From Pantoea rwandensis (GTDB lineage Bacteria > Pseudomonadota > Gammaproteobacteria > Enterobacterales > Enterobacteriaceae), in contig NZ_CP009454.1 in the NCBI RefSeq assembly GCF_000759475.1, positions 3,038,001 through 3,102,000 on the forward strand: 64,000 bases of DNA, read 5' to 3'. How positions within the stretch are numbered: position 1 is the stretch's first letter; each line of letters opens with the position of its first letter. The notes below the pieces were generated by a model. It made no database searches. It had not been told where the DNA came from and saw nothing but the letters and a program-made list of their open reading frames with translations. Below, in pieces: positions 17,292 to 25,779 of the stretch. Made by a program: the position numbers and the translations under genes.

Positions 17292-18441
17292 TAGCGATCT
17301 GAAGCGCTTGCGCGAAGAAGGTTATCACGTACAAATTGTGGGTGGCTTTCTGGTAATGCGTGACGTTCCGTACGTTAACGCGCAACGGGAACTTAAAACC
17401 GGCACGCTCATATCGAGCCTTTGCCTGTCTGGAGACACTACTCAAAAACCTGAACCACACACTATTCACTTTGATGGAGATTTTCCATGCACCTCCCAGG
17501 GGGTGCGCATCCAGGCTATTTTTCATCAGAGTGAAGCGGTAAATCTTGGGCATGGACTGTCTGCTCAGCACTTATTCTCCAGTAAACCAGGGCCTGAAGG
17601 TTACAGTGACTACCATCAGAAGATGTCCACCTATGCGACGATCATCTCTGGTCACGCCGCAACCCTCAAACCTGGCGTTAGCCCACGTGTTTTTAAAACC
17701 CCTGATGAGGAGGAAGGGGGCGTCTTTAACTATCTTGAAACTGCATCTGATCGGGTCGGGATCGGGGCATTAACTGCACGGCTTGAGGGTCAGCACATTG
17801 CCATCATCGGTGTCGGTGGTACAGGTTCCTATATATTGGACCAGATAGCTAAAACACCAGTCAGTGAGATACGTCTCATCGATGGTGATGATTTTCTTCA
17901 GCACAACGCTTTTCGCGCCCCCGGCGCCCCGTCGATTAACACTCTCAGGGAAGTGCCGAAGAAAGTGGATTACCTGGCGGGAATTTACGGTCAGATGCAC
18001 CGTCGTATCATGACGTATGCACTACAGATAAGCCAGGATAGTCTTACTCTCTTGGACGGGATTACCTTTGCCTTCCTTTGTATGGACGCAGGAGAGCCAA
18101 AACACTTAGCGATGCAGAAGCTGGAAGACATGGGCGTGTCATTCATAGACGTGGGAATGGGGCTCGAGCTGGTAGACGGATCGCTGGGTGGCATCCTGAG
18201 GGTGACAACCAGTACTCCAGAGAAACGAGATCACATTCGCACACGTGTGTCTTTTAAGGAGAGTGGCGCAGAAAACGTTTACGCTTCAAATATTCAAGTC
18301 GCCGAGTTAAACATGTTGAATGCGGCACTTGCCGTCATCAAATGGAAGAAACTACTCGGTTTTTATCGTGATCTTGAAAATGAACATAACTGTTCATATA
18401 CGACTGACGGGAATATGTTACTGAATGGTGACTTACTATGA
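17266..18441 (+). CDS. E2-like (DUF6791) plus ThiF-type E1 fusion, activator of the ubiquitin-like protein
   Basis: 391 residues. The N-terminal 150 match the DUF6791 type, regarded as E2-like, with cysteines C53 and C75 (HFDGDFPCTSQG). The C-terminal part is a ThiF/MoeB-type adenylating domain: GVGGTGS near 182, acidic DGDDF at 207-210, HNAFR near 213 with the conserved Arg, and a Lys in PKKVDYLAG near 232. C272 sits beside the MDAGE strand. No cysteine lies between 273 and 375, where the classical E1 crossover loop cysteine is usually found. It overlaps both neighbours, so it is translated with them. Adenylation of the Ubl is established for the family; thioester chemistry is uncertain here. 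Confidence 0.85.
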   Translation: MSAALFNLNSDLKRLREEGYHVQIVGGFLVMRDVPYVNAQRELKTGTLISSLCLSGDTTQKPEPHTIHFDGDFPCTSQGVRIQAIFHQSEAVNLGHGLSAQHLFSSKPGPEGYSDYHQKMSTYATIISGHAATLKPGVSPRVFKTPDEEEGGVFNYLETASDRVGIGALTARLEGQHIAIIGVGGTGSYILDQIAKTPVSEIRLIDGDDFLQHNAFRAPGAPSINTLREVPKKVDYLAGIYGQMHRRIMTYALQISQDSLTLLDGITFAFLCMDAGEPKHLAMQKLEDMGVSFIDVGMGLELVDGSLGGILRVTTSTPEKRDHIRTRVSFKESGAENVYASNIQVAELNMLNAALAVIKWKKLLGFYRDLENEHNCSYTTDGNMLLNGDLL

Positions 18442-18896
18442 TACGCCATAATCAACTGACCCCGTGTTTCGTTAAAGGGATTCCGCGAGAAATTGAACCA
18501 AGTATCCTGTATGTTTCCATGGAGTATGGCACAGTGATTCACAGTTGCTGTTGTGGTTGCGGGCATGAGGTTGTAACGCCTCTGACCCCAACTGACTGGA
18601 AGCTGACTTTCGATGGCGAGACCGTGTCGCTGTGGCCATCAGTGGGAAACTGGAATTTACCCTGTCGATCTCACTATGTAATCCAGTGTAACCGCGTACT
18701 GGAAGCACCTCCTTGGGATAAAGCCAAAATCGATGCAGAGATGCGTCGAGATAAAGCGGCTAAGAAGCGTTATTACGCGCAGACTAATGCGACGGTAGCA
18801 TCTGAAGAGCTGAAACAGGAGCCAACTGAGGAGCCGTTTGGGATGAGAACCGAGCCATTATCTCTTTGGAATAAGATAAGGAAGTGGCTTAGTTAG
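18438..18896 (+). CDS. DUF6527-family zinc-ribbon-like protein, last gene of the block
   Basis: 152 residues. The core LYVSMEYGTVIHSCCCGCGH, then SLWPSVGNWNLPCRSHYVI, is the DUF6527 signature, with a cysteine cluster likely to hold zinc. The C-terminal 40 residues are charged and helical. It overlaps the E1 gene by 4 bases. The family recurs beside bacterial multiubiquitin and ThiF genes; its role is unknown, possibly a target-recognition or ligase-like partner. It completes a block of six same-strand genes. Confidence 0.82.
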   Translation: MIRHNQLTPCFVKGIPREIEPSILYVSMEYGTVIHSCCCGCGHEVVTPLTPTDWKLTFDGETVSLWPSVGNWNLPCRSHYVIQCNRVLEAPPWDKAKIDAEMRRDKAAKKRYYAQTNATVASEELKQEPTEEPFGMRTEPLSLWNKIRKWLS

Positions 18897-19268
18897 GGCA
18901 ATGACTTTAACAGCACTCAAAATATCAGATCTGAAAGCATGACTCTGGGCAGGTTACATTCAGCTTGTTCTAAAGGCGTGTTCATCGGTTTGGCTATAGA
19001 CCGGTATGCTGGAATGTCTTAAAAACATACCGGTACAATACGCAGATAAATATTTTCAACGTGATCTTCTCTCCATTGATTAATACATTAAGATATGAGT
19101 TATTCAGAAATTATGCTTGGGAATAATGAAAGCCTAGTGCCAGAAGCGGACATCACACATGCCACAAAAATATATGCGCATATCACTATCAATGGGCTTG
19201 CAAATAAAGAAAATCACTCTATTGCCGATAATGATCATAATTAAAAATTAGGTTTGGATGATAAATAA
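18897..19268. other. Gap after the six-gene block
   Basis: No gene is supported. The sequence turns AT-rich from here on. No strong terminator directly after 18896 was recognised, and there is no convincing promoter before the TPR gene. Confidence 0.4.
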
Positions 19269-20066
19269 ATGTCGACATTGAATACTGAAAGTAAAATCAA
19301 GATAACTGAATTAATAATGGTTTTTATTGCAACCCTCCCAATGGGAGTAGCAAATATTTGGATAACAAAAAATCAAAACGATGAGAAGCTTGCTTTCGAT
19401 AGACAAAATGCGAAAAGCATTCTATCTATTCAAAATAAAGAGTTATTCATAAAGAGTGCAGAGCAAGGTTTGAATTCACAGAAGCTTGATATTGATTTTT
19501 TAAGAACAAGCTATGAAGAATGCCAAAAAGATGGCGAGTTATCAATTGGGAAAATAAAATCTTATGCAGACGCTTATTATTCTTCATCAGAAAAGAAAAA
19601 AATCATGATTGCAAAGATTCAAGAAAACTGCTTATCAAAAAACAATAATCAACCAGTAGATAACCAAGATAAACCGACTTACAACATCGAGCATTACAAG
19701 AGTCTCGGATTCGAGTACTTGCAAAATAAAAAATTTCTGGAGGCAGCAGAGTCATTCTCCCAGGCAACTCAAATGACACCCGTAGATGCTTCTTTGTGGA
19801 ATCAAAAAGCTTATGCGCAATTTAGAGCAGGGAATTATACTGACGCAATGAATAGTATTTCCATTGCGCTTAGAATTGGCAGTGATAGTGATAAAGTAAG
19901 AAAATATATGGCCATCAATGCAGCTAAAATATTATGTGCAAAGGGAGATGTCGATAATGGAAGAAATTACATACAACAATCAATAAATGCCATTCCTGAT
20001 TTAATGCCAATGGCTAAGAAAGATTTAGAACTGGGTAGCACTTGTAAAATTGATCTCAGTAAGTAA
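19269..20066 (+). CDS. Membrane-anchored TPR-repeat protein, AT-rich
   Basis: 265 residues. One N-terminal membrane segment (ITELIMVFIATLPMGVANIW), then a charged coiled stretch (about 35-110), a polar linker with Asn and Gln (NNNQPVDNQDKP), and two to three TPR-like repeats (GFEYLQNKKFLEAAESFSQA, then AYAQFRAGNYTDAMNSISIA). Low G+C and codon use differ from the core genes and from the block to the left. The ribosome site is weak. It is an orphan between the ubiquitin-like block and the AAA ATPase. A partner-binding or sensing role is possible, but nothing in the sequence decides it. Confidence 0.65.
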   Translation: MSTLNTESKIKITELIMVFIATLPMGVANIWITKNQNDEKLAFDRQNAKSILSIQNKELFIKSAEQGLNSQKLDIDFLRTSYEECQKDGELSIGKIKSYADAYYSSSEKKKIMIAKIQENCLSKNNNQPVDNQDKPTYNIEHYKSLGFEYLQNKKFLEAAESFSQATQMTPVDASLWNQKAYAQFRAGNYTDAMNSISIALRIGSDSDKVRKYMAINAAKILCAKGDVDNGRNYIQQSINAIPDLMPMAKKDLELGSTCKIDLSK

Positions 20067-20089
20067 AATTGATCGTATTGCTTATTTGT

Positions 20090-20118
20090 GAAAGTGGACG
20101 TAAGTAAAGTCCGCTTTC
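20090..20118. terminator. Hairpin after the TPR gene
   Basis: GAAAGTGGAC pairs with GTCCGCTTTC (one G-T mismatch) across 9 bases, 24 bases after the TPR stop codon. It is probably the terminator of that gene. There is no T tract. Confidence 0.5.
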
Positions 20119-20267
20119 GCTAAAGCAGTCATTCAAGTCGACTACATTTCCATAATTGGATTTGATTCTGCCGCGCCGTAAGCAGCTTGCCTGCTGACGA
20201 CAGCGCACAAATAATGCTATGAGCACCTCCCACCACCGGGAGCATGTGAGATTTAGTCTGCGTGGCA

Positions 20268-20291
20268 GTCCGCTCAGTGCAAGGAGCGGAC
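20268..20291. repeat. Inverted repeat GTCCGCTC/GAGCGGAC
   Basis: A perfect 8-bp stem around an 8-base loop. It shares the GTCCGC core with the hairpin at 20090-20118 and resembles the GTCCG/CGGAC dyad into which the IS at 23.4 kb is inserted. Confidence 0.6.
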
Positions 20292-20307
20292 GTTGATAAC
20301 AACGTTT

Positions 20308-20354
20308 TTATTAATCTTTCAAATGTTACCCCGGGATATTTGAAAGATTAATAA
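20308..20354. repeat. Perfect 17-bp inverted repeat
   Basis: TTATTAATCTTTCAAAT and its exact reverse complement ATTTGAAAGATTAATAA flank a 13-base GC-containing loop (GTTACCCCGGGAT). A perfect palindrome of this size is rare by chance. It could be a recombination or regulatory site, or an RNA hairpin. Confidence 0.85.
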
Positions 20355-20943
20355 CTACACATATAAAAAAGTTAATGAAACCAATGTGAAAATGGTAAGG
20401 AAAGTAATGGCAGTCATATGTTATTGAAATAATAACGTGTGGCTACATAGCACACACCTTAATCCTATCAGTTTAAAAACCACCTAAAATAGAACGAAAA
20501 AACGCAATATAAATTTACGCCTAGATTTTCTATTAAAATATCAAAAAAAATTGATAGAAAATTCTTTAAGTAGTCGCTAGAGTTGTGCCGCACGCCCGAA
20601 TGATGGTAACTTACCTTTAAGCTATTGAACAAAAAGGTCCTCATTGAGAGCGGGGCAGACTATGTTACATTACCACTCTAAAATTGCTTAGTATGGGCCT
20701 ATGGGGATTAAAAACCTGCTAGGCTGTAAAATATATAGCCATAGTGACTCACTATGTCTAAAATATTTTCGTCACCCTGACTCGCCAGAAAAATAGTAAA
20801 CTAAACTAGATGATTATGAAGATTTTACCTGAGACTCGATTTCTCCATAAGAATTTTATTTATCTTGTTTTACTTACTCTAGTAACGACCAATTCTTGAG
20901 CAACGTTATACCTTGAAAACCTATCCGTTAGAGGAATTACAGT

Positions 20944-22887
20944 TTGAAAGTTTCCAAAATAGAATTGAAAGGCGTCAAATCATTTGAAGATCTAACCTTA
21001 GTCGAACTTCCTCTTGATGCCCCAATGTCTGCTTTTTCTGGGAAGAATGGAGCCGGTAAATCGACCATATTGAAAGCTGTATGGCTCACACAAAAAGCTC
21101 ACTTTGTTAAACTCCTAAATGAAAAAAGCATAAACCTGTCTTTCTCACATGACATAAAAAAATATCTTAATTCGAAAGAAGCATACATAAAAATAACCTT
21201 TGTTACTGAAGACGATGAACTTGATGTAAAGATTACTAAAGACAACAGCAATCCACTAGGTTACCAAGTTAGCTACAGCGATGAAGCATTGCTAAACAAA
21301 TACTGGAATCTTTCTACCCCAAACAACCTAGTGCTGTACATTGATGCAAGCAAAGGGTTTTCTGAAGACACCCTTACATTTGACGAAATAAATATCAAAG
21401 GAAATGACAAAGGCAGCCTAGTTTTAGAGGCGATTTTAAATCCAGAAGGACTTTTCTCAGGAATATATCGTCAACTTGTTAAGGATTATGTTCACGACAG
21501 GCTTATTCCAAGTAAACCGGACAGACTTCTTTACTATCATATTTCTTCAAAGCTGTTCACCCATCTAATACCAACTGTAGAGTTAAGGAATTTCAGTGGA
21601 AACCATATGCCTGGTGAATTTGTACTTCTAGGAAAAGCAGGCGGAAGCAAAGCCAGGCCACTCTATGATGTCAGGGATTTCAGTTCTGGTGAAAAAGCGC
21701 TTCTTAGCACGCTCACTTTTTTATGCATATCAAAAACAGTTAGCACGCTGATCATTGACGAGCCGGAAAACCATTTTCATGAGTCATTATTACTTGAATT
21801 CATGAGCGTTCTCCACAGATTGTGTGAAAAGGGAGGAATTCACAAATGGATGGAAAGTTCAGATGAATCAGGTAAAAAAGTCAAATTAGATTGGGTCGCC
21901 GCCGAGTACAAAGATCACAATATAAATCAAGTTCTAGTATCAACCCACTCAAAGTCACTAATATATAAGTTTTTCCTTATTGGAAAAAATTATGTTGTAA
22001 ACCAAGGTATCTCCTCGATTTCTTATGAAGATGCTGAAGCAGAGCTTAGAAACCTTGGCTTAAGCTCTATTTATAGTAAGGTGTTATTGGTTGAGGGTGA
22101 CAGTGATCATGAGGCGCTTGAACATACATTACAGGAGCAAAGTCTCCAAATAAAACCACTAAATGGTTCATCCGCAGTTATTGATACATTTAAACGATTA
22201 GCGGAGCTTAAGAATTTCGTCCGTGACTCAAAATTTGTCTTCCTTGTCGATTCAGACAACAAACCAGATGAATTTTTTGATAAATTAGAACAAATTGACC
22301 CAGCATATTACAATAGCAACTTTATTAAAATTGATCGTCACGAATTCGAGAACTATTTCCTAGATGCCCCAATAATAAAGACAGTATTAGATAACTTCTT
22401 GGAATTATCTGGGGAACATAGCAAAAAACAAGATATCACTATGATTAAGTCCAAACTTTTTGATATTGCTCGAGAGTCTCTACCCACGGTCTACAAAAAA
22501 GAGCTTTCTCTCGTGTTCCAGCAGGTTATTGAAAGAAAGTTTTCGTCTTTGATTTGGGGCAACAAAAAATTCGACTGGAGTAACGCAGATAAAATCCACG
22601 AGCAACTTACGACAAACACCTTGACAGACTCTGAATTTACTAATTTAAAAAATGAACTTTCATTTGAGTCTGGCAAGGTTTTCACAAATTACTCGACAAT
22701 TAATGATGATGATCTTCTTAGACGTTGTGATGGAAAACAAGTACTTTCAAAGGCTGCCGCTTACTTTGCAAACACAGCCGGTGTGAGCTCCCATATTTTT
22801 AAAAAGGCTCTTTATAAACATGCGTTCTCTATCAAACAATCCGAGGCATCGAAACTTATCAGCAATATTTTAACTAAGTTTTCGTAG
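20944..22887 (+). CDS. AAA ATPase with TOPRIM/DUF4435-like C-terminus (OLD-like)
   Basis: 647 residues, AT-rich. It has an SMC/RecF-like ABC ATPase: Walker A SGKNGAGKST near 33-42, signature DFSSGEKALL, Walker B TLIIDEPENHFHE, and a switch histidine in STHSKSL. The C-terminal part has VLLVEGDSDHEALEH and then FVFLVDSDN, a TOPRIM-like E...DxD arrangement, and RHEFENYFLD typical of DUF4435-type proteins. This architecture is common in phage-defence nucleases such as OLD-family and related systems. The start is TTG at 20944 with GAGGA 8 bases before. No partner gene lies directly beside it, so it may act alone. Target and trigger are unknown. Confidence 0.82.
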   Translation: MKVSKIELKGVKSFEDLTLVELPLDAPMSAFSGKNGAGKSTILKAVWLTQKAHFVKLLNEKSINLSFSHDIKKYLNSKEAYIKITFVTEDDELDVKITKDNSNPLGYQVSYSDEALLNKYWNLSTPNNLVLYIDASKGFSEDTLTFDEINIKGNDKGSLVLEAILNPEGLFSGIYRQLVKDYVHDRLIPSKPDRLLYYHISSKLFTHLIPTVELRNFSGNHMPGEFVLLGKAGGSKARPLYDVRDFSSGEKALLSTLTFLCISKTVSTLIIDEPENHFHESLLLEFMSVLHRLCEKGGIHKWMESSDESGKKVKLDWVAAEYKDHNINQVLVSTHSKSLIYKFFLIGKNYVVNQGISSISYEDAEAELRNLGLSSIYSKVLLVEGDSDHEALEHTLQEQSLQIKPLNGSSAVIDTFKRLAELKNFVRDSKFVFLVDSDNKPDEFFDKLEQIDPAYYNSNFIKIDRHEFENYFLDAPIIKTVLDNFLELSGEHSKKQDITMIKSKLFDIARESLPTVYKKELSLVFQQVIERKFSSLIWGNKKFDWSNADKIHEQLTTNTLTDSEFTNLKNELSFESGKVFTNYSTINDDDLLRRCDGKQVLSKAAAYFANTAGVSSHIFKKALYKHAFSIKQSEASKLISNILTKFS

Positions 22888-22905
22888 CTGTACGCTGCGC
22901 AGTCA

Positions 22906-22939
22906 CGAATTTGGCTCTGGACAACCAGAGCCAAATTCG
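22906..22939. terminator. 15-bp perfect hairpin after the AAA ATPase gene
   Basis: CGAATTTGGCTCTGG pairs exactly with CCAGAGCCAAATTCG over a 4-base loop, 18 bases after the stop. It is a strong terminator-like structure, although no T run follows. Confidence 0.7.
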
Positions 22940-23001
22940 CAATATTAATCTTGCTAGCTTATAAATTATTGACTAGTTGATCGTGTCGACCACATTCATA
23001 A

Positions 23002-23085
23002 CTAAATCACCAGACGCCGGCTGAATTTACAGCGGACTGGAATAACGGGAAGCATGAAGAAAAACCAACCGACATTACTAACTGA
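23002..23085 (+). pseudogene. C-terminal relic of an IS3-type transposase
   Basis: A short frame reads LNHQTPAEFTADWNNGKHEE followed by KPTDITN and a stop. This is like the end of IS3-family transposases (TPAEF...W...). Nothing else of the element is visible. The remaining 320 bp up to the IS1182-type element hold no gene that I can support. Confidence 0.5.
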
Positions 23086-23406
23086 AGGTTGTACCTAATC
23101 CTAGGGGCAGGTCATGTCCTCTAATATCATAGACGGTCCGGCATGTTTGTATGTGCGATGGAATCTGCGATAGTCCGTAGGATATTCTGGAACTAATGTA
23201 CGCAATACTCAGTTTTATTGATTCCGGGGATGACAGGCTATGGCTGGCTACAAGTAGAAACTCTCCTTGTTCTTCATCAATAAACTCTGATGTAAACATC
23301 AAAGTTCCCTTTTATAATCTTCGTAGATTTCTATCAATTGAATGCCTTTTCATCAGAATTTATCTGATCAGTTATCCAGCTCATACAACGATGTCCGTTC
23401 TTCGCT

Positions 23407-25164
23407 CAGGCTGTGTGAAAACTCCTGATCACTTTTTGATCTAAGCGATGGTTTCATATGATCAACCATTCTTGATAAACCCATGCGACGAACTGACTTT
23501 TTCATTAAAATTAGAAACATACGAATGAATACCGCGGATACCGACATGGCCAATCACATTCAAGGACAAGGCAGGCATCAGGTGACATTACTTCCTGATG
23601 CACTGGATGATTTTGTCACTGAAGATAACCCCGTCAGAGTGGTTGATATCTTTGTTGATGGACTAAAGCTCGATTCTCTTGGTTTCAGAAGAGTTGGTGC
23701 AAAGCGAACCGGACGACCCGGATATCATCCTGCCACCCTACTGAAATTGTACATTTACGGATATCTCAACCGAATTCAGTCCTCCCGTAGACTGGAAAAA
23801 GAGGCCCATCGGAACGTTGAACTGATGTGGTTACTTGAACGATTAACGCCTGATTTTAAAACCATTGCAGACTTCAGAAAAGATAACGGTGAAGGTATCA
23901 GGAATGCCTGTAGGGCCTTTATTGGCCTGTGCCGGCAAATGCAAATGTTCACTGATGTCGTTGTTGCCATCGACGGAAGCAAATTTAAAGCAGTAAACAG
24001 CAAACCCAACAACTTCACATCTCAGAAAGCCAAAGACCATATTGAGCGCGTTGAGCAAAGTATTACTTATTATTTAAACAAGCTGGATGAAGCCGACAAG
24101 AATACTGAGCCAGATGCAAACACAAAGTTAACAGCCACTAAACTGGCCTGGCTAAAAAAGCGTTTACGTGAGCTTCATGAGATCCAACAAGCAGTCGCAC
24201 AACAGCCAGATAAACAACTCTCTTTAACCGACCCCGACTCCCGGTTGATGAAAACAAATAATATGAATCGGCAAGTTTGCTACAACGTTCAGACAGCTGT
24301 GGATACGAAGAATCACTTGATTGTTGCGCATAAAGTCACCAACACAACAGATAATGGGCAACTTGGTTCAGTAGCAACACTGGCTCAGAAAGCTGTTGGC
24401 CGGAAGGACATAACAGTACTTGCCGACAAAGGGTATTACAGTCGCAGCGATATTAAAACAGTTCTGGATAGCGGAGCCATGGCGTTAGTGCCAAAAGGGG
24501 ATACCTCTGGTGCTGAACGTAAGGGACTCTATAATCGCTCAATGTTCAGATATAACAGGGAAAAAGATGTTTATGTATGCCCAATGGGCAATGAGCTTCA
24601 GAATCGATTTACCTCAATAGAGGACGGACTGGAGCAACAGTTGTACTTTAATCATATTGCCTGTCGCGATTGCAGCCAGCGCTCCAGGTGCACTACATCG
24701 AAACGCGATCCAAGGCGTATACGACGTTGGGTTCATGAAGCTGAAATGGAAGAAATGCATGCAAGGCTTGAGTCATTTCCTCAGGCGGTAGTCATGCGAA
24801 AGCAAACGGTAGAACATCCGTTTGGGACAATTAAAATGTGGATGGGTGCAACGCACTTTCTGATGCGGAAATTTAAAAATGTCAGTACGGAAATAAGTCT
24901 ACATATATTGGCTTATAACCTGAAAAGGATGATATCGATTTGGGGCACTACAGGATTGATATTTAAGCTTCAGGAAAAATACGGCTAACGGTTCCGGCCG
25001 TTTATCCTCCAGGAAAATATGTTATTAGGCTCTTTCCCGCACTAAAAAACCTCTGAGACACCCGAATAAAATCACAGCTTATCTCGTCAACTTAAACAGC
25101 ATTCTCAAAACACAAAAGAAAATATTTTTTTGCTACTCAAAGCTATGAGTTTTCACACAGCCTG
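23407..25164 (+). mobile_element. Complete IS1182-type insertion sequence, 1758 bp
   Basis: It is bounded by perfect 18-bp terminal inverted repeats, CAGGCTGTGTGAAAACTC at 23407-23424 and its complement at 25147-25164. The same four bases, CGCT, lie directly outside both ends (23403-23406 and 25165-25168). With the element removed, the flanks form GTCCG...CGGAC, a short dyad, so insertion was into a hairpin-like site. It carries one intact transposase gene. Confidence 0.92.
23546..24988 (+). CDS. IS1182-family transposase, intact
   Basis: About 480 residues from the ATG at 23546 (MANHIQGQGRHQVTLLPDAL); an in-frame ATG at 23483 would give 501. DDE-type catalytic positions are visible: D in VVVAIDGSKFKAVN, D in TVLADKGYYS, and E near QTVEHPFGTIK. 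It has an N-terminal DNA-binding segment (GRPGYHPATLLKLYIYGYLN) and a Cys-rich region before the end (CRDCSQRSRC), as usual for the family. No frameshift or stop is present, so the element may be active. Confidence 0.95.
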   Translation: MANHIQGQGRHQVTLLPDALDDFVTEDNPVRVVDIFVDGLKLDSLGFRRVGAKRTGRPGYHPATLLKLYIYGYLNRIQSSRRLEKEAHRNVELMWLLERLTPDFKTIADFRKDNGEGIRNACRAFIGLCRQMQMFTDVVVAIDGSKFKAVNSKPNNFTSQKAKDHIERVEQSITYYLNKLDEADKNTEPDANTKLTATKLAWLKKRLRELHEIQQAVAQQPDKQLSLTDPDSRLMKTNNMNRQVCYNVQTAVDTKNHLIVAHKVTNTTDNGQLGSVATLAQKAVGRKDITVLADKGYYSRSDIKTVLDSGAMALVPKGDTSGAERKGLYNRSMFRYNREKDVYVCPMGNELQNRFTSIEDGLEQQLYFNHIACRDCSQRSRCTTSKRDPRRIRRWVHEAEMEEMHARLESFPQAVVMRKQTVEHPFGTIKMWMGATHFLMRKFKNVSTEISLHILAYNLKRMISIWGTTGLIFKLQEKYG

Positions 25165-25330
25165 CGCTCACAGCGGACCTCCCCCCCACACCCTTCGCCA
25201 ACTTACCAACACAAACACAAACACACCCCCCAAAACATTATGGTAAATCTCATGTCCCTCCGTGCTCTCCAGGTTGTGAATCCCAAAAATTCAGCAAACA
25301 CCTCCAAAGCACAAATAAGGATCTAGCCAT
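25165..25330. other. C-rich spacer between the IS and the VOC gene
   Basis: It contains two C runs and an A/C-rich stretch (about 25181-25232). No gene is seen. AAGG lies about 10 bases before the VOC start. Confidence 0.4.
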
Positions 25331-25723
25331 ATGAACATAACCAAAATCGACCACATCCACGTCTACGTTGACGATATCGATAAATCAGAACACTGGTATC
25401 AGGAAATCCTTGGCTTCACCCGTGACAACTCCCTGCACTTCTGGTTTGAGCAAGGAGGGCCGCTGGTCATCAGGAATAATGGCGCCTCGCTTTCCCTCTT
25501 CCTGAGAAAATCCCAGCACCCGGGTCACACCATGGCTTTTGCTGTGGAGGCGTCAGCGTTTCTCGAACTCATACCTATCCTCAAGTCCAAAAAAATCGCT
25601 TACACCGTCAGTGACCACGATATCTCCATGTCCCTATACTTCAGCGATCTCAGTGGCAACAAGATTGAAATCACGTCCTGGGAATATAAGCAGGCAAAAC
25701 AGATATTGGAAAAGGCGGCATAA
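25331..25723 (+). CDS. VOC-superfamily (glyoxalase/bleomycin-resistance fold) protein
   Basis: 130 residues with the paired beta-alpha-beta-beta-beta units of the fold. It begins KIDHIHVYVDDIDKSEHWYQ with the first metal-ligand-type His in HIHVYV. It includes LSLFLRKSQHPGHTMAFAVE and ends with SDLSGNKIEITSWEY, where the last Glu is the usual ligand position. The substrate cannot be deduced; family members include dioxygenases, resistance proteins and isomerases. It stands alone between the IS and a broken gene. Confidence 0.82.
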   Translation: MNITKIDHIHVYVDDIDKSEHWYQEILGFTRDNSLHFWFEQGGPLVIRNNGASLSLFLRKSQHPGHTMAFAVEASAFLELIPILKSKKIAYTVSDHDISMSLYFSDLSGNKIEITSWEYKQAKQILEKAA

Positions 25724-25779
25724 CGATTCGTCAGTCAGCAACGGATAACGCTAAAATCAATTGCGGATTAGCATTTTGA

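Larger units (their letters stand above)
20067..20943. other. 877-bp hairpin-rich gap, no gene seen
   Basis: It holds at least three clear inverted repeats (20090-20118, 20268-20291, 20308-20354) and a smaller CTCCC/GGGAG one near 20228. The rest is AT-rich with no coding-like frame. Such a long structured gap before a TOPRIM-type ATPase gene could hide an RNA gene, but I cannot identify one. Confidence 0.6.

Noticed and set aside
20067..20943. Retron-type noncoding RNA
   Set aside because: No reverse transcriptase gene is near, and the hairpins do not form a recognisable msr-msd layout.
23078..23444. Small frames between the AAA ATPase gene and the IS
   Set aside because: They overlap each other on both strands, lack ribosome sites and cross the IS boundary.
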